NCBI GenBank assembly: GCA_038874075.1
Contig: JAVZDD010000002.1
Span: forward strand, 57,002 to 121,001
Direction: 5' to 3'
DNA: 64,000 nucleotides
Origin: Jingweiarchaeum tengchongense
Lineage (GTDB): Archaea > Nanobdellota > Nanobdellia > Jingweiarchaeales > Jingweiarchaeaceae
Shown here: positions 23,352 to 31,749 of the stretch, one piece after another
How positions within the stretch are numbered: position 1 is the stretch's first letter
Layout: the number at the start of each line of letters is the position of its first letter
Program-made: the position numbers and the translations under genes
The notes under the pieces: generated by a model
What the model saw: only the letters and a program-made list of their open reading frames with translations
Database searches by the model: none
What the model was told of the DNA's origin: nothing

Positions 23352-25514
23352 TTAACTCCTCACCACACTCTCTACATAAGCCACATATTCCCATATACTA
23401 CATTCATAACCTTGGATTGGTGCTTCACCATAACCTCCATTTCCCCAACTTACTCCCCAGCTATTCTTAAATATCCAGTTACCAACATTCCAGCCGACGA
23501 GAACAATACAATGCCCACAGTCACATGCTATTATAGGCCCATGACAAATTATTGCTCTTTTAACTTCATCTACTTGAAGAGCACCATTCACGAAGTATGT
23601 AATTTCATGAAAATCCAATATCTTCCAACGTTGCGGTCTTGAACACAGGTTGCTACAATCACCTGGATTGGCACATCCCCCTTCATGAGTACATGCAAGG
23701 GTACAACTTCCATTACTCCAACAACATCTTTGTGACTGATATGGAAAACAAGTCTCATCTACTATCCCTATGTTATTTTTCATATAATTAAGAATATGGA
23801 ATGGATTACCACCATTACAACTGCCTATTATTCCACAATCAGAAACCGCATATTGTTCTGACAAATCTGGATTTAAATTAGCATTATTTTGTCCTATTTT
23901 ATATTTGGCTTCTATGGCTCCGATAGTGGCCATTGCCCAACAAGAGCCACAAGCAGCTTGATCCTTTACAGGAGTTAGCCAATTTTTACCTTTCCAGTTG
24001 CGCCAATCAAATCTTGATGGTAATATTGGAGTGTTACAAGCATCGCATCCGATTTCACAAGGACCACCACAATCTATGTCATATTCTCCACCGTTTCTCA
24101 TCCCATCAAAGCAACTTGTCGTGTTGAAATAAAAAATATTTGTTCCACATTTAATTCGTGAACAGTGCTTTATTGCAAAGGCGTATTCTACACCAGGTGA
24201 TAAGTTGGCAAATGCAGCGGAGTGGTACACATCAAAACTTGAATTTGTTATGTTTCTCCAGAATATGTAAGATCTGTTACTATATACTTTCTCTATCAAG
24301 TATACTGTTGTGTTTAAATTCTGAGTAGTGCGCCAAGATAAACTCAAGTTGGTGTGATATGGTTCCACATTCATATTTAAAATTTCTGGAAACGGTCTTT
24401 CTAATGTCGCGAGAGTATACCTTTCGCTCTCTTTGCAAAATCCACATGCCATACAACTTTTTATGTAAAAAGTATAATTTCTTCCGTCTTCCAATCCTGT
24501 AATTGTCGCTGTGTGGCGATGGGTGAAGGTTGAGTTGCTAGACTCACTCCAAGGAGGATGTTCAAAATGTGCATATGTTGTTGGAACGATGTATAATGTA
24601 TAATTTGCATAAAGAAAAGATATTCCTCTCCATGTTGTTACCCAAGAAACATTTGCTGTTGAAGTGGTTACATTCACGGTTATCATGTCTTGCTCGAAAT
24701 AGTTTGGAGTCGTTAGCACTTGAGATGGTGATACAACACAGTCGTCCGGACCGCAAGTTCTGGTGTAGTAATAGTAAGTTTTATTTGGTTCCAGCGCAAG
24801 TTCTGCAATATATTCTGTATAATTTGTTCGGACGATTTTTCTAGTGGATGTATTTAATTGTTGAGATGAACCAAATTCTCTGTAAAACATCGTTCCGTTT
24901 CCTTCAATGTTGGTTTTCCATCCAATTATTGTGATGATTTTACAAGTAATTTCGTTAAATTGATAAGAATAAACAATAGGTTGAATTATTATTTCTATTC
25001 TACTCACATTTAAACATTCTGTTCCCTCGACATTACAACCATATGAGCAGTTCTCTTGTAAGTAGCCACATGAGCCATCCTGAGAAACATAACCATTATA
25101 ATATCTCACACTATTCTCGCAGTAATTTGGACAAATCACTAAATTACATAAGTGCCAGAAATACGGACCTTGTTTTTTTGAACCATTGGCCAAAAAAATT
25201 TCATAGGAAGGCCAAATTTTCCAGGAACCATTCTTATCTATCGTTATATTGCCCCCAAAATTAATGACATCCTTCATACTGAGGGTCTTGTTTGTAAATA
25301 TGAAGCCGAAATCCTTGTTTTCATAATACCTGACGCGCACAGCAGCAAAAACACCTTTATCTGTAAAATTTATCGATTCATCACCTTGATTTTTTAAAGT
25401 GAATTCGACCCTGAGCTGATCTCCAACCTTGGGATTGGCCGGACCTATGACACTAAAATTGCTCAGCTGAAGTAAATCTTCGGACAAATCAGGTCCAACG
25501 TAAGAACAAAGCAC
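23352..25514 (-). CDS. secreted papain-like (C1A) cysteine protease with FN3-type repeats
   Basis: The C-terminal 230 residues are a papain-family domain: SRFDWRNWKG, QAACGSCWAM with catalytic Cys525 (numbered from GTG 25514), GHCIVLVGW with the catalytic His, and FKNSWGVSWGNGGYG with the Asn. The N-terminal 470 residues are Asn/Thr/Tyr-rich extracellular repeats: an unidentified beta domain, a Cys-rich patch, then about three fibronectin-III-like modules (ANVSWVTTW, LSLSWRTTQ). No propeptide resembling I29 is obvious. GTG 25514 is the first ordinary start codon, but the frame stays open 37 codons further and encodes a signal peptide there, so the true N-terminus lies upstream. Confidence 0.85.
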   Translation of the reverse strand: MLCSYVGPDLSEDLLQLSNFSVIGPANPKVGDQLRVEFTLKNQGDESINFTDKGVFAAVRVRYYENKDFGFIFTNKTLSMKDVINFGGNITIDKNGSWKIWPSYEIFLANGSKKQGPYFWHLCNLVICPNYCENSVRYYNGYVSQDGSCGYLQENCSYGCNVEGTECLNVSRIEIIIQPIVYSYQFNEITCKIITIIGWKTNIEGNGTMFYREFGSSQQLNTSTRKIVRTNYTEYIAELALEPNKTYYYYTRTCGPDDCVVSPSQVLTTPNYFEQDMITVNVTTSTANVSWVTTWRGISFLYANYTLYIVPTTYAHFEHPPWSESSNSTFTHRHTATITGLEDGRNYTFYIKSCMACGFCKESERYTLATLERPFPEILNMNVEPYHTNLSLSWRTTQNLNTTVYLIEKVYSNRSYIFWRNITNSSFDVYHSAAFANLSPGVEYAFAIKHCSRIKCGTNIFYFNTTSCFDGMRNGGEYDIDCGGPCEIGCDACNTPILPSRFDWRNWKGKNWLTPVKDQAACGSCWAMATIGAIEAKYKIGQNNANLNPDLSEQYAVSDCGIIGSCNGGNPFHILNYMKNNIGIVDETCFPYQSQRCCWSNGSCTLACTHEGGCANPGDCSNLCSRPQRWKILDFHEITYFVNGALQVDEVKRAIICHGPIIACDCGHCIVLVGWNVGNWIFKNSWGVSWGNGGYGEAPIQGYECSIWEYVAYVESVVRS

Positions 25515-25625
25515 ATCTGCTTTAACACCAGTTAATAATATGGATAGAATTACAAGAAGAGTTAATCCAAATGTAAACGCCTTGTCTGTTACTATATTAT
25601 CACTATATTTACATCTGTTTCTTTT

Positions 25626-25854
25626 TTATATAAATTTTTCCTAACATGTGCTTTAACGAGGCTCAGTACAAGATGAGTTTGAGTGAATGACTTCAAGAAG
25701 TGAAAAAGCAAATGTTTGGGAAATCGAAAAGAGATTTTGTAGGACAGTTGCAGTCATCCTATTACGTGTCGGTAAAATATCTGGTTCTGGGATAAAAATA
25801 TTGTAGATGATTATGATAAGCAAAATTATAAGTAACTAATTACTTATCTAGAAA
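25626..25854 (+). other. intergenic region between the protease and RNA methyltransferase genes
   Basis: The left end holds a TATA-like TTTATATAAATTTTT (25625-25639) that can serve the divergent protease. The middle contains a 39-codon frame from about 25687 to 25803 with no recognisable family, and a second, shorter overlapping frame. Near 25820-25835 an AT-rich stretch may be the promoter of the gene at 25855. I see no RNA gene here. Confidence 0.35.
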
Positions 25855-26661
25855 ATGGAGATAGCGATACCATCAACATTCACAGCAGAAGAAAGGAATC
25901 TACTTATCAGAACACACAAAATTGGTTTAATTGCAAGGGCTGCATCCATCTTTGGCATAGATAAAATTTGGATATTTTATGACGAGGATCCATTATTCAA
26001 CTCAATGTGGCTTGGAGAATTGCTGGAAGATGTATTGAAATACGCTGCACTCCCGCCACATCTCAAAAAATATTTTCCAATAAAAGAAAGGATGAAATAT
26101 GTTGGAGTTTTACCACCATTACAGATTCCATCCCACCCAGCTAAAGATGAGAATCCTGAATTTATAATGGGAAGAGTAATCAAGAGAAATAGTAAGAGAT
26201 CAGTCGTAGATATTGGAAAAACAAAAGTAATTGTGAACAGAAAAATGAAGGTTGGTGAATTCGTAAATTTAAGAGTCGATTGGAAAAATATGGTTGGTGA
26301 AGTAATTGAAAAAAATCAAATTCCATATTACTGGGGTTTTGATGTTTATTTTTACAAGAAAAAGCTTGGGTCTTTGATAGAAAAATTGAAACAAGAAAAT
26401 TATTTTTTGATTGGTACATCAAGAAAGGGAGAAAAAATTTCTTCAGCAGAAGAGAAACTGAAAGAGATTCTAAAAGGAAAAAAGGTTATTGTCATATTTG
26501 GCTCTGCCTACCGTGGGATATTTGAACTTTTAAACGAGGATGAAATAAAAAAGTTGGACGTTATCATAAATACGGTTGAGTTCCAAAAAACAAAGACAAT
26601 AAGAACAGAAGAAAGCATATTCATTACACTTGCCATCCTTAATTACCTGTCATCGATTTAG
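25855..26661 (+). CDS. SPOUT-family RNA methyltransferase (DUF171/MTH1 type)
   Basis: The 268-aa protein matches the archaeal/eukaryotic DUF171 SPOUT methyltransferases: MEIAIPSTFTAEERNLLIRTHKIG, the ALPPHLKKYFP segment, an inserted OB-like domain (about 100-150: IMGRVIKRNSKRSVVDIG), and the C-terminal knot region VIVIFGSAYRGIFELL and ESIFITLAILNYL. SPOUT enzymes bind SAM in a trefoil knot and methylate RNA bases; the eukaryotic relative is SPOUT1/CENP-32. The target is not known. Its 3' end overlaps the convergent dCTP deaminase gene by 23 bases. Confidence 0.85.
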   Translation: MEIAIPSTFTAEERNLLIRTHKIGLIARAASIFGIDKIWIFYDEDPLFNSMWLGELLEDVLKYAALPPHLKKYFPIKERMKYVGVLPPLQIPSHPAKDENPEFIMGRVIKRNSKRSVVDIGKTKVIVNRKMKVGEFVNLRVDWKNMVGEVIEKNQIPYYWGFDVYFYKKKLGSLIEKLKQENYFLIGTSRKGEKISSAEEKLKEILKGKKVIVIFGSAYRGIFELLNEDEIKKLDVIINTVEFQKTKTIRTEESIFITLAILNYLSSI

Positions 26662-27634
26662 CCCTGATTCCATTGATTTCTGTTATTCCTTGATACTTTG
26701 AGCCGAGTTCTTGATGTCCGTATGGCCTGAGCACTTTTCCTTTCATTTTATGTACGAGCATGTCAGCTATTCCATCACCTTTTTTTATAATTTTTGGAAT
26801 AGCTCCACCAATCAACGTCAAAGTGATTTTTCCTTTATAACCTGGATCGATAAATGGTGCAATGCAAGTTCTTTTCATTGAATGATAAGGCAAGATGATA
26901 CCGGCATTTTCTGCTGAGGAAAAATCAACATCCTCATTCGATATTGCCAGAAAAAATTCGTTTCCAGGCGTAAAGTGGTGAAGTAAAATGTGATCATCTT
27001 TTAACTTTTCATATATTTCATTATCTAAGTGCCTCACATCAATCGTCCCACCATCCACTGGTTTTAAAAATCCATCCCCAACATGAATTTCAGAGATATG
27101 GGTTGGTGAACCTTCAATAAAAATACATTGCATTATTTTTTGATTTTTATAAAGTTTGATATCAAATACCCTCGATATTAAATTACCAAAAATCTTTCCT
27201 GAAAATGGAGTTTTTTCCTTGTACATTACTTCCTTACCCAATGGAATTAAATCAACTAAGAGCCTTGCTAAACTACTTTTCGAAGCAAGAAATATCTCAT
27301 CAACTTTATCGCTTATACATAGCCTTTCAAGTGTTTCAAAGAAATATAGTTTTCCTTTTCTTAGCAAAATGCTATCATCGGATTCAAAAGGTAATTCTCG
27401 GTATTTTATTTCGATCTTTTCTTCAAGTTTATCAATTGCTTTTACGTATTCCGAGAATCCATTGTCATTGTTTTTAACCAAATTTTCCAAATTCGGATAC
27501 TTAACACTTTCCAATTCAAAGATTTTTCCAAGTCTTAAGTCAATTGAGGCTGGTTGTAGTTCATTTGGTCTTGGCTCTATCTTAATAAGGCCGCTTTCCA
27601 TGTATGCTCTTATCATCGAATCCGCAAGTATCAT
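26639..27634 (-). CDS. dcd: dCTP deaminase-family protein (duplicated dUTPase fold)
   Basis: The 331-aa protein starts MILADSMIRAYMESG and has ELQPASIDLRLG, SKSSLARLLVD, VDGGTIDVR and IAPFIDPGYKGKITLTLIG, which are dUTPase/dCTP-deaminase fold motifs occurring in two halves. This tandem arrangement and length fit the long DCD family, which deaminates dCTP to dUTP for dTMP supply. ATG 27634 is chosen because a TATA-like TTTTAATATTTG lies about 26 bases upstream; the longer frame from TTG 27655 is unlikely. A MazG pyrophosphatase and an HD 5'-nucleotidase elsewhere in the window would complement it. Confidence 0.8.
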   Translation of the reverse strand: MILADSMIRAYMESGLIKIEPRPNELQPASIDLRLGKIFELESVKYPNLENLVKNNDNGFSEYVKAIDKLEEKIEIKYRELPFESDDSILLRKGKLYFFETLERLCISDKVDEIFLASKSSLARLLVDLIPLGKEVMYKEKTPFSGKIFGNLISRVFDIKLYKNQKIMQCIFIEGSPTHISEIHVGDGFLKPVDGGTIDVRHLDNEIYEKLKDDHILLHHFTPGNEFFLAISNEDVDFSSAENAGIILPYHSMKRTCIAPFIDPGYKGKITLTLIGGAIPKIIKKGDGIADMLVHKMKGKVLRPYGHQELGSKYQGITEINGIRAKSMTGN

Positions 27635-27754
27635 TTTGTATCTTAACAGTAACAAATATTAAAATTTTTTGAAGTGATTAAGTTTATAATTGAAAAGGAT
27701 ATCGTCTTGAATTTATTCAAATCCCACGGAATTTGCTAAAAAGAGGTGATAAAG

Positions 27755-29035
27755 GTGTACAATCAAATTAAAGGTTTGAGGAGACATTTAAATGCTGAAC
27801 TAGCAACAAAAACAAAGCTTGCATTTGCTGAACATGCAACGACGAGTGGGATATGTAGTACATGTGCAAGAGAAGGAATGTGTGAAATAGGATACAAAGC
27901 AAGAACGGGTAGAACATTATTCCCTGAACCGTTTGGGACACATCAGTTCGGTGCTGAGAAGAGGATTCCAGGACTAGAAGAAATACAAATACTTCCTGAA
28001 TTATTTGGTAAGGGGCAATTCTTTAATAATGTTAAAACAGAAGTAAAAATTGGGAGTTTTGAATGCTCATTGCCAATTGCTGTGGCAGCGATTGGATCAA
28101 CAAAAGTAGCGAGTGATATTGCGGTTGAGATATCAAAGGGCGCAGCTTTAGCTGGAATTCCAAGAGTAATAGGTGAAAATGTATTAGCTACTTTTGGCAA
28201 AGAAGGACTTAAAAAAATGATCCAATCTTTCTTAGATAATTATAAAGATAAAGGTGCAATCATAGTGCAAGCAAATTTTCATGATCAAAAAATGAAAGTT
28301 CCTGAAATAGCTGTTGAGCTTGGTGCACACGCAGTCGAGTTAAAATTTGGACAAGGTGCAAAACAAAACCTTGGCGGTGAAATAAAATTTGAAAGAAAGG
28401 AAGATGTTGAAAAGTACAAAAAATATGGGTACTTGGTTGTAGAGAACCAGGATAACACGTATCAAAGACATTCCTTTCCAGGTGATATAACAGAAGAATC
28501 ATTGAGAGAAACTTTAATCCGATACTCAGCGCTTGATGTACCAATCTGGATAAAGATATCTGTTGGTAGGGACATTGTAAAATTTATTGAACTGTGTAAT
28601 GATATAAAGAGAAAAGAGAATATTCCATTGGAGTGCATCACTGTGGATGGACATGGTGGGGGTACAGGTATGAGCCCTTGGTTAATAATGGAAGAAACGA
28701 ATATGCCATCAATCATCATTCTTCAGCACATCCAGAAAATTAAACCTAAATTCGATGTTTTAGTTGCGGGTGGATTCACAAATGGGGTTGATGTAGCAAA
28801 AGCAATGATGATGGGCGCAAGTGGCGTTGCAATGGGAAGAGCAATGATCATCGCCGCAAGTGTGGCAAAGGAAAATGGAATCTTAAATTTCACAAAGGCA
28901 ATAAGAGAAGAGTTACAGATGATATCCACGGTACTAAGGTGTGACAATGTGAATAAAATCAAAAATAAAAGAGAAAATCTAATTGCATTAAGTAAAGACG
29001 CTGCTGAGTTATTTGGTCTAAGGACAACAATATAA
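27755..29035 (+). CDS. FMN-binding glutamate-synthase-like protein
   Basis: The 426-aa TIM-barrel protein has the FMN-binding glutamate synthase central domain blocks: an N-terminal Cys cluster (CSTCAREGMCEIG), PIAVAAIGSTK, KFGQGAKQNLGGE, ITVDGHGGGTGMSP, LVAGGFTNGVDVAKAMMMGA and VAMGRAM. It lacks the amidotransferase domain and the large C-terminal beta-helix, so it is one of the stand-alone GltB-domain-2 proteins of archaea, whose reaction is not settled. GTG 27755 follows GAGGTGA with 7-base spacing; GTG 27746 lies inside that site. IPP isomerase, another FMN enzyme with a related fold, follows 40 bases later. Confidence 0.82.
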   Translation: MYNQIKGLRRHLNAELATKTKLAFAEHATTSGICSTCAREGMCEIGYKARTGRTLFPEPFGTHQFGAEKRIPGLEEIQILPELFGKGQFFNNVKTEVKIGSFECSLPIAVAAIGSTKVASDIAVEISKGAALAGIPRVIGENVLATFGKEGLKKMIQSFLDNYKDKGAIIVQANFHDQKMKVPEIAVELGAHAVELKFGQGAKQNLGGEIKFERKEDVEKYKKYGYLVVENQDNTYQRHSFPGDITEESLRETLIRYSALDVPIWIKISVGRDIVKFIELCNDIKRKENIPLECITVDGHGGGTGMSPWLIMEETNMPSIIILQHIQKIKPKFDVLVAGGFTNGVDVAKAMMMGASGVAMGRAMIIAASVAKENGILNFTKAIREELQMISTVLRCDNVNKIKNKRENLIALSKDAAELFGLRTTI

Positions 29036-29075
29036 TATTTATAAGTATGCACAATTTATTTAAAACTGAAGTAAA

Positions 29076-30155
29076 ATGCTCGATAAGGAAATAGAGAGGA
29101 GGAAGAAGGAGCAATTGGAAATTTGTGCAAGGGAAGATGTTGCTTATACAAAGAAAACAGGATTTGAGGATGTGATATTCTTTAATAACTCTACACCTGA
29201 AATCAATTTTGATGAAATTGACACTAGTTGTAAAATTTTTAACAAGAAACTTTCTGCTCCAATCATCATTTCAGCAATGACAGGAGGGTTTAATTATGCT
29301 AAAAAGATAAATGAGATATTGGCAGAAGCAGCTGATAAAAAGAACATTGGTATGGGTGTTGGAAGCCAAAGAATAATGATAAAGTATCCAGAAGTAACTG
29401 ATACATTTAGCATTGTTAGAGAAAAAGCACCCAGAGCGCTCATCATTTCAAACATCGGTGCATCGCAAGTTGCTAGTGAATATAATATTAAAAATTTCTC
29501 AAAAATTATTGATGCAATAAAGGCGGATGCGCTTGCTGTTCACTTAAATTTTCCACAAGAAGTTGTATGTAATGAAGGTAAAATCGTTTCAAAAGGTTTG
29601 CTTCAAAATCTTTCAAAATTAACAAAGGAAATTGGGGTTCCAGTGATTGCAAAAGAATGCGGGGCCGGAATCTCAAAAGAGTCTGCATTGAAGTTAGATC
29701 GCGCTGGTGTCTCTGGATTTGATATCGGTGGGAGTGGTGGAACGAATTTTATCAAGGTTGAAGCGATAAGAGCAAAGAAAAGAAAAGATTTTTTGAGTGT
29801 AAAAACAGCCGATGTTTTCTCTGAATGGGGAATAGAAACTGTTGTTAGTCTATGTGAAGTCAAGAGTGTGATTAAGGATAAAATTGTAATTTGTAGTGGT
29901 GGTATAAGAAATGGTCTAGAAATAGCCAAGGCGATTTCATTAGGTGCTGATGCGGCTGGTCTTGCGCTACCATTTCTCAAAGCAGCTTATGGTGGGAATG
30001 TCAATAATGTGATCAATCTGATTGATGATCTTATCTATCAATTGAAGGTTGCGATGTTTCTCACTGGTTCAAAGAATCTCAGGGAACTAAGAAACAAGGC
30101 TATCATCACAGGTAGGACCAGGGAAATATTGAAAGTTAGAGGCGTGATTAAATGA
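29076..30155 (+). CDS. fni: type 2 isopentenyl-diphosphate delta-isomerase
   Basis: The 359-aa FMN enzyme interconverts IPP and DMAPP, the precursors of archaeal isoprenoid lipids. Matching blocks are SAPIIISAMTGG, GVGSQRIMI, NIGASQVAS, the active-site HLNFPQE (usual form HLNxxQE), GVPVIAKECGAGIS, FDIGGSGGTNF and CSGGIRNGLEIAKAISLGAD. It begins at ATG 29076 about 30 bases after a TATATTTATAAG-like promoter. The downstream MazG-like gene overlaps its last codons by 4 bases. No other mevalonate pathway gene lies in this window. Confidence 0.95.
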   Translation: MLDKEIERRKKEQLEICAREDVAYTKKTGFEDVIFFNNSTPEINFDEIDTSCKIFNKKLSAPIIISAMTGGFNYAKKINEILAEAADKKNIGMGVGSQRIMIKYPEVTDTFSIVREKAPRALIISNIGASQVASEYNIKNFSKIIDAIKADALAVHLNFPQEVVCNEGKIVSKGLLQNLSKLTKEIGVPVIAKECGAGISKESALKLDRAGVSGFDIGGSGGTNFIKVEAIRAKKRKDFLSVKTADVFSEWGIETVVSLCEVKSVIKDKIVICSGGIRNGLEIAKAISLGADAAGLALPFLKAAYGGNVNNVINLIDDLIYQLKVAMFLTGSKNLRELRNKAIITGRTREILKVRGVIK

Positions 30156-30526
30156 GTTTTACTGATTCTAAGAGCACAATTGAAGATTTAAAAGAAATTG
30201 TAAAAAACTTTAGAGACAAAAGAAGATGGTTGAAGTATCATAACCCTAAAGATCTCGCGATATCGATCTCAATCGAAGCATCAGAGCTTCTGGAACTATT
30301 TCAATGGAGAAATAGTATAAGTGCTAGAGAGGCAAAAAGATATAAAAAGTTAATGGCGGGAATAAGGGATGAAATAGCAGATATATTAATTTATACATTA
30401 AGCTTTTCAGATATTCTTGACATCGATCTTAGCAAAGTAGTTCATGATAAAATCAAAAGAAATGAAAGAAGATTCCCAGCAAAAAAATGGAGAGAAAAAT
30501 CAGATGAATATCTTGGGTACAGATAA
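30152..30526 (+). CDS. MazG-like nucleotide pyrophosphohydrolase
   Basis: The 124-aa all-helical protein has the MazG/RS21-C6 signature: SISIEASELLELFQW followed by DEIADILIYTLSFSD, where the paired ExxE and ExxD residues bind Mg2+. Such small enzymes hydrolyse non-canonical dNTPs, for instance dCTP derivatives. It begins inside the last codons of the IPP isomerase gene (ATGA overlap), so translation is coupled, although no shared pathway is obvious. Confidence 0.9.
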   Translation: MSFTDSKSTIEDLKEIVKNFRDKRRWLKYHNPKDLAISISIEASELLELFQWRNSISAREAKRYKKLMAGIRDEIADILIYTLSFSDILDIDLSKVVHDKIKRNERRFPAKKWREKSDEYLGYR

Positions 30527-30579
30527 GCTCTTTCTCTAGAAAGAAAAAGTTTAAAAATAGTTACTTTATAGTGATAAAT

Positions 30580-31077
30580 ATGAAAAACTTAGTTATTGCT
30601 GCGCCTCACGTAGGAACATACACAGGGTTACCAAGGGAGAAAATCATCATAGATTATAACAAAATGGCTTATGATGAATTTGACAAACAATTCACCCCAT
30701 TACTAGAACCCAAGATAATGGAAGAAACAATTGAAATCCCCAGGGATTTTGACCTGAGGGATGAATCTTGTAAAATAATTCATTTTTTAAAAAGAACGAT
30801 GATTGATGTAGAAATTGCAAGATGGCAAGATAAACCTGTCAATGCTTCCCTACTTAGCTTGATATATACAAGTGAAGATGGATATCCATACGGCGAAGCT
30901 GATTACATAAGAAATTTAAACAAAGAAATTGATATTGCAAAGGATCTAGAAAATTTTTACAAAAGATTCAATTGGAATGTCAGGTCTGAAATGTTACATA
31001 AAGACCTAAAAAATATAAGTGTAAAAAAACTTGATGAAATGCTTCTTCCAAAACTATTGGAAATATCAAAAGAATAG
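30580..31077 (+). CDS. hypothetical protein
   Basis: I do not recognise this 165-aa protein. It starts MKNLVIAAPHVG at ATG 30580, about 26 bases after TTTAAAAATA (30550-30559), so a leaderless mRNA is likely; GTG 30571 is less probable. The middle contains a helical, charged region with RDFDLRDESCKIIHFLKR and YTSEDGYPYGEAD. It has no membrane segment. It is monocistronic and precedes the 5S rRNA gene. Confidence 0.6.
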   Translation: MKNLVIAAPHVGTYTGLPREKIIIDYNKMAYDEFDKQFTPLLEPKIMEETIEIPRDFDLRDESCKIIHFLKRTMIDVEIARWQDKPVNASLLSLIYTSEDGYPYGEADYIRNLNKEIDIAKDLENFYKRFNWNVRSEMLHKDLKNISVKKLDEMLLPKLLEISKE

Positions 31078-31117
31078 GTATAAAAAAATTTAAAAATAAG
31101 TTCTTATTATAAAAATC

Positions 31118-31233
31118 TGCCAGCGACCATAGGCTCACGGCAAGACCTGTTCCCATCTCGAACACAGAAGTGAATCGTGAGCACGATCTCAGTTTTACTC
31201 TCGAAAGAGGGGAAGCTGAGAACGTCGCTGGCA
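31118..31233 (+). rRNA. rrf: 5S ribosomal RNA
   Basis: The 116-nt sequence has complementary ends (TGCCAGCGAC with GTCGCTGGCA, helix I), the conserved CCCATCTCGAACACAGAAGTGAA block of the loop B/C region, and a loop E/helix IV-V region with CTCTCGAAAGAGGGG. A TATA-like TTTAAAAATAAG lies about 25-30 bases upstream, and a T-rich terminator follows. No 16S or 23S gene is adjacent, so this is an orphan 5S unit. Confidence 0.95.
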
Positions 31234-31251
31234 CTTTTATCTTTTTATTTC
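31234..31251 (+). terminator. T-rich terminator of 5S rRNA
   Basis: CTTTTATCTTTTTATTTC directly follows the 5S 3' end and is a typical archaeal oligo-T stop signal. Confidence 0.6.
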
Positions 31252-31303
31252 ACTTCTTCACCCAACAGTAACTATTATAAATTTAAAACACATAGATGCT
31301 ACT

Positions 31304-31711
31304 ATGGCAAAAAGAGAAGGTGAAGATTACACAAAGGATTTGGTGAGTTTGTACAACTCAATTCTCAGTGCAACAGAAGAGTTGGATAGATTTCCGAGAA
31401 GTTACGATGAGGCTGCAGATGTTGTAAAGAGACTACAGGAAACAAGTCAAAGAATTATCGAGTATGGTAAGGGAAAACCAAAACAAATACAACAAATAAC
31501 AACCCAGTTAAGCAAAACACCGCTAGAACTTGCTAATCAAATATCAAGTATATATGGCTTGGGTGTAAAAGGAGAGATTGCAGTTGAGGAAGGTACAAAA
31601 ATGCTCAAACAAAAGGAAAAAGTAGCAGAAAAATGGCCAGAGATGATAAAGTCGCTTAGAACTAGCTTATCAGAAAAAATAAAGCAGATACAAAAACAAC
31701 AGTCAGATTAA
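31304..31711 (+). CDS. hypothetical helical protein
   Basis: The 135-aa protein is not recognised. It is predicted to be almost fully helical, with a glutamine/lysine-rich C-terminal coiled coil (from about residue 95) and a conserved-looking central TPLELANQISSIYGLGVKGE. ATG 31304 lies about 26 bases after TATAAATTTA, suggesting a leaderless mRNA. It stands between 5S rRNA and the nucleotidyltransferase/HEPN gene. Confidence 0.6.
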   Translation: MAKREGEDYTKDLVSLYNSILSATEELDRFPRSYDEAADVVKRLQETSQRIIEYGKGKPKQIQQITTQLSKTPLELANQISSIYGLGVKGEIAVEEGTKMLKQKEKVAEKWPEMIKSLRTSLSEKIKQIQKQQSD

Positions 31712-31749
31712 CAATAATTTAATAACTTAAGAGTGTATTTACCAATCAT

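Noticed and set aside
25687..25803. 39-codon ORF in the gap upstream of the RNA methyltransferase
   Set aside because: It has no ribosome-binding site, no promoter at the right distance and no recognisable family. A second overlapping frame is equally plausible, so chance coding is likely.
31118..31233. Protein frames overlapping the 5S gene
   Set aside because: A minus-strand frame across this region is antisense to a clear 5S rRNA fold and has no family match.
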